Source of the DNA: Dactylonectria macrodidyma
Lineage: Eukaryota > Ascomycota > Sordariomycetes > Hypocreales > Nectriaceae
Direction: 5' to 3'
Length of the DNA stretch: 64,000 nt
NCBI GenBank assembly: GCA_020744425.1
Contig: JAGMUV010000033.1
Location: 555,079-619,078, forward strand
Within the stretch, counting starts at the first letter, position 1. Each line of letters begins with the position of its first letter. Positions 55,596 through 64,000 of this stretch are shown in pieces. Under the pieces are notes generated by a model. That model saw nothing but the letters and a program-made list of their open reading frames with translations, ran no database searches and was not told the origin of the DNA. The position numbers were made by a program, and so were the translations under genes.

Positions 55596-57845
55596 ATGGA
55601 CATTAGCAGCAAGTGGGTGACGCACCTGCGGAATAAGAACAAGCAGGAAGTCTCCGCATCCCATACGATTTGTCCCTATTGCAAAGAGGATATCCTCATT
55701 GACAAAACGGATACATTTCGATCTCACGTCCAAAACGAACCCGAAAAACATACAAAATTGGTCACAGATGGGGATATTACCGAAGCATATAAGACTTTGG
55801 TTGCACAAGCGTGAGTTAAGTCTGCTCTTGACCCCATTGCAACATATCTCTAACTACTACACAGGCAGCAAGAACAATTGCATGCACTTCCGCGCCCCAA
55901 GCGTCGACTTCACGCTGTTTCCGGCGATGCTTTAAATCCAATTCCAGAGCATGTAGATAGCGAAGCCCCAGACCCGAAGAGACGCTCGCTATCGCCGGAA
56001 CATGGAACGAGCCCCTCAGCACAACCAGCTTCAAGCCAAGTCCAAGTCCCAGCCCAAAAAGAGCTACCGGGACAGCGACAAGGAAGAAAAACAACCCAAC
56101 AGAGCCAGTTCATTCCAGTTGCTTCATCTGCAGCCCCGCAGCAACCACTCTCCACTAAAACTACCCAACAGCCACCCCCGCAGCCCAATGAAGATGAGCC
56201 ACGCCCAACCGAGATGATGCTTCAGCCAGAGACTCGACCGATCTCCCAAGACCAACTTGTGGCCGAAGTAAAGGGAATTTATGCTGGCCTTGTTATGGTC
56301 GAAACTAAGTGCATTGAAGTTGACAATGCTCAGTTTTCCAACCACGATGCCAACAAGCTGAACAACGAACAATGGCAAGCACTGATCGCTTTACACCGGA
56401 CACTGCTACACGAACATCATGACTTCTTCCTCGCCAGTCAACACCCCGAAGCCAGTCTCCCGCTACGACGTCTTGCTTCCAAATACGCAATGCCCGCCCG
56501 CATGTGGAGGCATGGTATCCATTCTTTCCTGGAGCTGCTCCGGCATAGATTACCAGCATCCCTCGAGCACATGCTGACATTCCTGTACCTTGCGTACAGC
56601 ATGATGGCACTACTGTACGAGACTGTTCCAGCTTTCGAGGACACGTGGATTGAATGTCTCGGAGATCTTGGCCGCTACAGGATGGCCATCGAAGATGACG
56701 ACATTAAAGACAGAGAAGTCTGGACAGGGGTTAGCCAGCACTGGTACAGCAAGGCATCAGATAAGTCTTCCGATACGGGGCGCTTATATCACCACTTGGC
56801 GATATTGGCGCGGCCCAATGCCTTGCAGCAGTTGTACTATTACGCCAAGTCACTGTGTGTGCCAATTCCGTTCCTCAGTGCAAGGGAGAGTATCATGACG
56901 CTGTTCGATCCTATTTTCGAGTCTGACCCACGTCATTTGTCAAAGACTGACACCCACTTTGTACGTTTGCATGGTATTCTTTTCTCGGGCAAGGGAGACG
57001 ACAAAATGCTTGCAGTCACAACAAATGAGTTCCTAGAGCGGCTTGATGAGACGATTGCCAGATCAACCAAGAAGTGGCTCGAAGCAGGGTCAGTATTCTT
57101 TCGAGTTTGTCCTGATCTGATATTAACCTAGTTTAGTTACTTCATGGGCATCGCCACAGCATGCTCCCTGCTTGGGTACGGTATCGAATCCAATGTCCTC
57201 ATGATAGCCATGTCTCAGAAATCAGACGAGACAGATGTCGCTATGGACGGCAGCTCCATCCTAGAAACACCACCTAGCAAGTCGTTTACGCAAGCACTCG
57301 ACTTCGCGGTCAAGACATACGATATCGTGCTTCTACGCTGGGGCGACACGAACACTCTTCCGTACATTCACACAGTCCTGGTGTTCATTTTGAAGATGAC
57401 ACAGTATCCTGCTGGCATATCATATCTGGAAAAACCCTTCCCTTGGAAGTTGACTATGGTCATGCTCAACTACCTTTTGGGCTCATGTGACTTTGAACCC
57501 AGAATGAATGACTTCCCTGGTCCAGAGAAGGGCGGCCTCCCCAGGCCCTTGCCAGAGGACTATGCCATGCGCGGCCTTACCTATGCCGCTGACTATCACC
57601 CAAAAGACTGGTTCGATAATGAGAAAATCGATGAGGACGAGAGGTACTTCGAGCTTGCCTCCATGACAGACCAGCGGAAGGAGCGTATCCTGTATCTCGG
57701 TTTCAAAATCGCGGCTCAGGGCAAGTGGCTGACCTTTGACGCTGACTCGAAGAAGTTTGATGTCACGCCTGCATACAATGTCAAGATCGACGAGGCCATC
57801 GATCATTCCCTAGAGTCAACTCCGGATTTGACCAAGAGCGAATAA
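55596..57845 (+). CDS. EST1/SMG-type protein with 14-3-3-like helical domain
   Basis: Exons 55596-55810, 55865-57088 and 57137-57845 give 715 aa. An N-terminal C2H2-like pattern (C26, C29, H44, H52 in CPYCKEDILIDKTDTFRSH) precedes a disordered Q/P-rich linker. The main domain (from about residue 230) has the EST1-type DNA/RNA-binding helical repeat features: HDFFLASQHPEAS, WRHGIHSFLELLR, then SQHWYSKASDKSSDTGRLYH, LAILARPNALQQLYYYAKSL and FVRLHGILFSG. Relatives include telomerase-associated Est1 and the SMG5-7/Ebs1 proteins of nonsense-mediated decay; fungi have several extra members of unclear role. The part after residue 480 is less conserved. Telomere or mRNA-decay function is inferred only. 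Confidence 0.8.
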
Positions 57846-60800
57846 GACGCGGACCAGGACTCGGACTTAGACTCGGCGTTGAAAATGGCATCAGGGAGGA
57901 GAGGGGCTGCAGAGGTTAGGTCTATTAGATAGGTATATGAAATGAGTCTGTAGGGTAATAAGAGTAGGAAATCACAGCGGTATATTATGGAGTACTACGG
58001 CTCATTTCAAGTCATGAACTCGCAGGTAATGTGAAGAGATGCGTAACTCCTCAATCAGCAGCCAAACACCCGGTGTTACCAACATCGTTTAGTAACACAG
58101 CAGTAGAGGGTTAAGTCCTGTCCAGTGGAGGCGCGGAGTCTTGCCCCTCCGATCTTGTTCTAGAGGGAGCTTCACCCTGCTCATCCTGCCCACCACGGAG
58201 CTGGCGTAATAATGATGACCCCAACTGAAAGCGAAACTCAAGCTTCTCATGCGTGCTTGAAGACGGCTACGGCGAGCAACGAAATTTCCGAAGCCCGCAG
58301 CTACCTGGTCATGGAGGCGAGCATGCTTTGGTGCGGCCAGCTCCTGAGGAAACTGCGCAACCCTCTTAGCAATTTCCGTAAGGTTACCTGGGGGGTCCTT
58401 AGAATGACGGCTCGAAGGGGAGCTTGGCATGATGCCATACACATCTATTGAGATATATAATTCAGCATAGCCGGTAGCAAGAGCTTGCCCAGCTACTACC
58501 AAGTTACACTATTTCCGTCCTGAGGATTCCGTCCTGAGGACAACTTGCCGCATCTAACATTAGGTCGGCGTCGTAAGGTTTCGTGGGATCATTTATCGGG
58601 TGATTCCAACTCCCAATGCCCAATAAAAGACCTTTTTGGCCCCTCAGGTAGTCCTTGACACATTCTGAACACCCCTCAGGGATTCTATCATTGCGTTCTA
58701 TCCGTCCCAGTCCTCAGGTTAGCGGTTCGGAAACGTAATTACATCGCTAAAGACAAACGATGGTGGGTAGTACCTAACGATAAATTCGACAGTGGCCCTG
58801 TTAAGCCGCAGTCCGATTCTGGGCCATGTTTGCGTTGAGTCCCAACTTTGTAGACCGACATTCCTGCGTTCGATCTCATTTCCAACATCAGGGTATTCAA
58901 AGTATCGTGTAGATCCGTGTCAACTTGCTCGCTCGCTTGGTTACCGATGCGGTAATGTCGCCAATTGTGACTGCGCCCGAATGGCATTTGATGCTCTAAA
59001 ATTTTCTCAGTCTCTGAGCCGTTGGGAAAGGGCGGCATTTAAATCCCCAAACTGCTTCACCACTTCCACCACATGGTTGTACGTCGGAGTAACGCCACTC
59101 ACACATATGTGTGCATAGTACGCCGTTGCGTAGAAAAGGTGCATGATTCCCCGCGACTGCGGACTAAGCCGTCACCGCCCGTCACATGTGTGGTGGAGAC
59201 ACAATTGTGATGATACTACCATCGATTGAGCATGACCTGCTGACCCCCCTTCTTGCTACCTTAGATGTCCCTTTATAAAATGGAGTTTTTAACCCTCCCA
59301 CTAATGACATTTCATTAGCGCGTTGTGCTCTTGCTCCTATGGCGTTGGCCCCCAGAACCTCTGGCGGGTTGGGGAATCAGGTGGTCACAGGCGTAAGATT
59401 CCTAACTTGTGTCGGTATTCAAACGCTAAATTTTCTACCGGCCCGTCCACTTAGTTGTCTAGCACGATCTTGCACATATTTTGAAGCGTAATCGCTCTCT
59501 TAAAAGAAACACTGGACTGCAAATAATGAACCAGATAACCCCCTTTCCCTTGTATTTCTTCATCAGCAACCTACTAAATAGACCTAAGTTCTTTTATTAC
59601 ATTAAGAAAAGAGTTTCCGAGACCGATACACGTCTTGTCAAGTAGCTTACACTTGTTACGTATTGGAGTATCCGCTGCACGCTAATCAGGTGCAGCGACA
59701 CGCCTCAGTATTACTAGAGTTCCCGACATGGGGGACGATCGGAATCGTGGGAACGAACCGTGCACGCGCTGGCCTTGACTCTTCTCGGGACTGCGTGCTA
59801 CACTAATCAACGGTCCACCCTTTGTTGCGCGTGCTTCGTACTAGAGCTTGAGAAGAACTCTCCTCGCAATAGGTGTCAGCAGAACACTTTCGTTTCTGTT
59901 CCACTGGTCCCCGCTCAGGACGCCAGTGGCTATTGAGGAAGCCACCACTTTCATGACCCTGCTTCGTCTGATTGGTACTGGAGTGACCAACTTATTAACT
60001 GTACTGAGTCAGTGATGTCGGATTCCTCGCCTTGCGGCTCGAATTAGGCGTGAGTCCGGACAAGACCGGTGTTACTCTGTAGAACCATCTTTTTGGAGCT
60101 CTGCAGTTCCGCTTTCATGGCGGCCCAAGCACCTGTCTGCTTCTCGCGATCGCTACCACGCAGGTACTAATTTCCAACGGTCAAGGCGAATCACTGATTG
60201 GGGCGCATCAGAGACAATGAATGGATTGAACACCGAACAAGGAGATTTAACATCTATTAGGTGAACAGAAACTGCGATTGTACAGAATAGACTGTAGATT
60301 CCTCGTGTCTCTTCATGTTTAGTTTCTGTGTCACGTCTTTCCCATCCGCCCTCTGTCGCGTTTCTTGACTCGCCGACGCCTGCCCCGTGGCACTCCTTAT
60401 CTAGAATCACAGAAAGCATAGGAGATCGATCACCCGCGGAGGATGATGAGTGGCAGTCAAGTAAGAGAAATTCTTAAAGTCGATAAAGCTTACCGGTACA
60501 TCGCAAGGAGGAATTGTAGCACGCGACGCGCATCAACAACAGAGCAGGACAAGGCCTCATGTCGGCGCGAGAAATTATGCGGAACGGAGTGTTATAGGCT
60601 GCGATATGGCTTGACGGGCTCGGACAGCTGGCTGATACGGAGGACACATTGCGTCAGCGTTTGCCCCTCCAAGGGGAGTATCAAACCGACCCGGAAATAA
60701 GGGCGACGACAACAGGCAGGCCGTATGTAGACGGCCATGAGTGTCTAGGTCGGGTCGCGAGGCGGCGAGGCTGTTGATGCGACTGCCTAAGCAGCTGACC

Positions 60801-63656
60801 AAAGCTAGTCACCCTTGAGATCTGGACATCCTCGAGGCCGCAGGAAGGGGGGGGCCGACGGGTTCAGGTGGCTGTACAGGTGTTCCGGGCTTCAACCATT
60901 TCCACGTTGGACTGTGTTGACGGTAGCTGTTGGCCGACCGCCTTAACTGGAAACGATCTCTTGCACAAGCTCGAGAGCCTCCGTGGATACAATCCTTGCT
61001 CAAGCTCAGTAGCCGTGCTGTTGTTCAATGAGGCGGTGGCCCGCGATGGCCATTTTTCTCGCTCAAAGTACATCCCACCTCTCCTGCTGAATGGGCAAGG
61101 CTCACAAGCTTTGGAAGAAGATGTCCGGGAAGAGGCCGGCCTACCAAGAGCGCGTCAGCGAGTGACACGTCTCCATTTTGCGAGGCCACCCAGGGTGTCG
61201 TCACCGGCGGCTGTGCTGTTCCCTCACGGGTGCCCTGCTTCGCTTAGACAGCAAGCAAAATCACGGAACTAGTCTAGTGGTTATCCCTCTGCATCCTCCA
61301 GGCGGACGAGGCTGGGTCGGTTGGAGGCTCAGACGAGGACCATCCTTGGTCTGGTCCCACCATTACATGGTGTGATTTCTCCGCACCGTACAGACCACCA
61401 TCGCAGGGAGTTCACCAAGTCCCTCGCTCACTCGTAGTAGCGATCCGTGAAGTAGCCTCGATCCACGAGGGTCGTGGCACCCCCTGTCGAGGTACAAGGC
61501 ATCCGGATTGACGCCAGGCTTCGCCCCTTAGAAACCCCTCCCCCTCCTGCAAATCCTTATCGGACAACCAGCCAGGCCATTCACAAAGAAAGATCCTGTA
61601 GTGTATTGGCTCTCAAGACCCCGTTCAAGCCACGGGTGTCGCGGAGTCACGGCGATACAACCGGACGTTCTGGACATGGGTCTATGGAGCATGAACACCT
61701 CACCCGGAAACCAATTCGTCCGTATTTGGGCGCCGGTCCCACATGCTGAGAGATGAGTTGCACAGTGCCAACACCCTACAGGATGTCCCCTCCGGATCGA
61801 CTAATACCCTTGCACCTTTCCCCTGCCTTCTGGTGATAAGGCTGCAAGGGTCGGGATCGAGCAGTCCAGGGTTCCATTGAGACTAAAGATCGGCTGCATT
61901 AGTGGCTCCGTACTTGGGCTAGTCAAGATCCGTGCAGGCCCCACAAGTAATTTGTTCGATCTGCGTCCCCGCTTCTCGTGAGTCCCCGCTTCTTGTGCAG
62001 CCTCCAAGCACGATCACGGTGCAGGCATCGCCCCAACCCTTCCACTGCGCCGTCATGCCACGGAGCCATATCCGTCAACCCCGGATCACTTGAAATCAGC
62101 TGGCGTTTAGGCCACCGTAGCTGCCAAACACAATGACCAGGTGGTTTGATACGCTTCAAGACACCATGGTTGCATTCAGCTCACAACGCCCTGGTGTGAA
62201 ATCTAGAACATGGGGCGAACGTGTGAGGTCTTCTCTTGCCTTTGTCCCAGTAACTTGCTCATTTTGAGGGGGTGGACAGACTTTGTATTAGATCAGTGTG
62301 CCATCTTCTTTTACATCGGATCGCCAGACGCTCAACAGGGGAAGATGGAGGCAACTGCGCACATACAGCTTCATCTCGTCCGAGCAAACCAAAGTTTCTA
62401 TCAAGTCTGATACAGGATGCAATGTTTGACCATCTGTCAGTCAAGCAAGCCCACCTATACGAGCCATTCCCTTGCACTTCCTATCGCCCTTTCCATGGCT
62501 CGCCTGTAGATGGGGCATCAGGGAGCGTCGCACTTATTTCGGGCGGCAAATTCTGCCAGGGAAGGACTGTTTGATGGCGTAGCACATGATCGTGAATAAC
62601 ATATGACACTCGAGTGCCATTGCACAGACCAGGGACCTCACCATAGCTGCACCACGAGCCTCGTGAGGCAACCAGCCAACTGGAGCGCCAATTGGCGGGG
62701 TCTCGTGTGGCGCTGGAGACTTGGTTTTGAGCATCGCGCATGGTTATCGGCGAGCGCTTGGGTGGTTGGGACGTCTCTTTGGACGGTGAGTGCGATCGAT
62801 CTGGGAGTGTTGGTGGATATTGCGGTCGAAGCCTCGCCTCGCAGAGCCCTTGGTCAGACTGTCGATGGGGACATCTAGCTCGTCCGAAAAGGCGGTCTTC
62901 ATCAACTCCCTACATTTCACTGGGCTTGGCGCAATATCGTCATGTTTGGTGTCTTCGGTTATTCCCGTGATACTCCGTACGTTGGGAATTCGGAGTTCGA
63001 TGGCCTCGTTGAGAGGTATAACCAAGCTTAGTATCGGGCGGCTCGATATTCGTGGGGGAGGTGCCATCGTTGACGAACAAGTGCGAGGACTATGTTAATG
63101 TGGGTCTTTCTGACTTTGCCTCTTGTTATCCGATGTGTCGTGGTCCAACCGTCCATCCCGCTCGCTAGGTCAAAAGTTGGGCGGAGACGCTACTCCCAGG
63201 CGCGTGACGGAGTTCGAGGGATGACAAACAAATCTCATGCCCTCTTATGGCTACGTCTCTTATAAGCCGTACTACAGCCTCGGAAATATTGGTATTTTAA
63301 CTTTGGTCGTGTTTACTTTCAGTATTTGTGCCCTGGTTTGTCGTATTTTCCCAAGACGCTGATCTCTTGTGTTATCAGTTCCCCTTGCAACCCACCGCCA
63401 CCTATGTCATGCCCCTACAATAGCTAAAGAACGAGAGCAGACACCTCAACAAGACTCATGTGTTTCTTGGCAGCGTGCTACTGTGTGGTACGGGTGTGTC
63501 TGGTGACGGTTCAAGACTAGCTTATGGCGCTACTGATGGACTGCACACGTGAGCGTACTGTTCTTTTCCATTTTAAACTTGGTATGCCGCGAGAATATCA
63601 TCACTCGAGCCTTTGTTCCTTTATAAACTGCGCGTAAACAAGCTAAGTTATCTACC
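57846..63656. other. 5.8-kb gene-poor stretch
   Basis: Many short frames on both strands, none with a domain, splice structure or start context I can defend; for example 60868-61272 and 58089-58502 read as chance. A tandem 14-mer (TTCCGTCCTGAGGA, twice) is at about 58512-58540. No tRNA or other RNA gene recognised. Confidence 0.4.
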
Positions 63657-63876
63657 ATGTCGACTACTACAAACGTAAGTGCAAGCCTGGCTCTGAAGAA
63701 TGGTCCGGTAACCGAGTCAGCAAGTCATAGAAACTGGGGATGAAGAAAAACACAGCGAGGGACTTGAGGCAGATCTCCGGAAGAAGTTGTACGAAGCGGG
63801 CCGGTTTGATACGGAGCAAAGAGCTTACATCACCCAAACTTTTGGAGATATTGAAGTATTTAGGGAGACTAGCTGA
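63657..63876 (+). CDS. Very small two-exon protein (57 aa)
   Basis: Exon 1 is 18 nt (63657-63674, MSTTTN). A 46-bp intron (GTAAGT...GGTAACCGAGTCAG) leads to 63721-63876. The product continues QVIETGDEEKHSEGLEADLR, then KKLYEAGRFDTEQRAYI, and is charged and helical. A TATA-like TTTATAAA lies about 35 bases before the ATG. A different acceptor (CATAG at 63731) would switch to an overlapping frame ending at 63940 (LLEILKYLGRLAEELATAND), which also looks protein-like. Family unknown. Confidence 0.45.
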
Positions 63877-64000
63877 GGAGCTTGCAACGGCAAATGACAA
63901 CTCGGAGCAAGGAGCAAATAAACCGGCGACTCAGAAGTGAGCAATTGAAGGTCCCGAGAACGGAACATTAATCAGATCATGTATGACAATTCACTCGCAT
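63877..64000. other. Right window edge
   Basis: Presumed 3' region of the small gene; nothing else seen. Confidence 0.4.

Noticed and set aside
58512..58540. Tandem TTCCGTCCTGAGGA pair
   Set aside because: Only two short copies and no context; likely a minor slippage event.
60868..61272. A 134-codon plus-strand frame
   Set aside because: No domain, competing frames on both strands and no splice signals.
61265..61340. TAGTCTAGTGGTTAT, resembling a tRNA A box
   Set aside because: No B box and no cloverleaf fold downstream.

Overview
The window looks like nuclear DNA of a filamentous ascomycete, most likely a Sordariomycete. Genes are split by short GT-AG introns of about 45-250 bp with CTAAC/CTGAC-like branch sites. 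The families are typically fungal: a CK1 kinase, a fungal bZIP, Zn2Cys6 clusters, a PMCA-type Ca2+ pump, and hAT and pogo transposons. Conserved genes are scattered among long gene-poor stretches with transposon remnants, tandem duplications and orphan genes, so this reads as a repeat-rich or accessory segment. All gene models here are hand-spliced from the sequence; none was checked by alignment or transcripts.

Left part (0.1-12 kb): a broken membrane-transporter-like gene, an intact multi-pass membrane protein, an acidic orphan ORF, a four-exon bZIP factor whose leader region carries a triple 20-mer, a single-span membrane protein, a Tc1/mariner remnant, and a divergent casein kinase 1 with a 12-nt first exon.

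Middle (13-26 kb): a 3.4-kb hAT element with 18-bp terminal inverted repeats and dense ATCGAT subterminal arrays, but two reading-frame breaks; a C2H2 zinc-finger pseudogene; three small orphan genes; then the most unusual gene of the window. That gene (22704-25019) reads as one five-exon frame of 685 aa combining C2H2 fingers, two bZIP-like basic regions created by a tandem duplication that includes an intron, and two tandem Zn2Cys6 clusters.

Right of that (26-35 kb): a secreted asparaginase-like protein, a seven-exon SANT/Myb-like nuclear protein of 1152 aa in which every intron is phase 1, and, diverging from it, an AWS-SET domain methyltransferase with a 120-bp internal repeat. From 35 to 41 kb there are a second Tc1/mariner remnant with a RIP-like stop, a 222-bp MITE-like inverted repeat and otherwise no gene; then the five-exon Ca2+-ATPase (41-45 kb).

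From 47 to 54 kb an ankyrin-type gene and a TPR-type gene, with dissimilar proteins, carry related upstream DNA. The copy in front of the ankyrin gene is split by a complete pogo-type transposon with an open 599-aa transposase that ends in a SAP-like motif. An EST1/SMG-type gene follows (55.6-57.8 kb), then about 5.8 kb without a convincing gene, and a tiny two-exon gene at the right edge.
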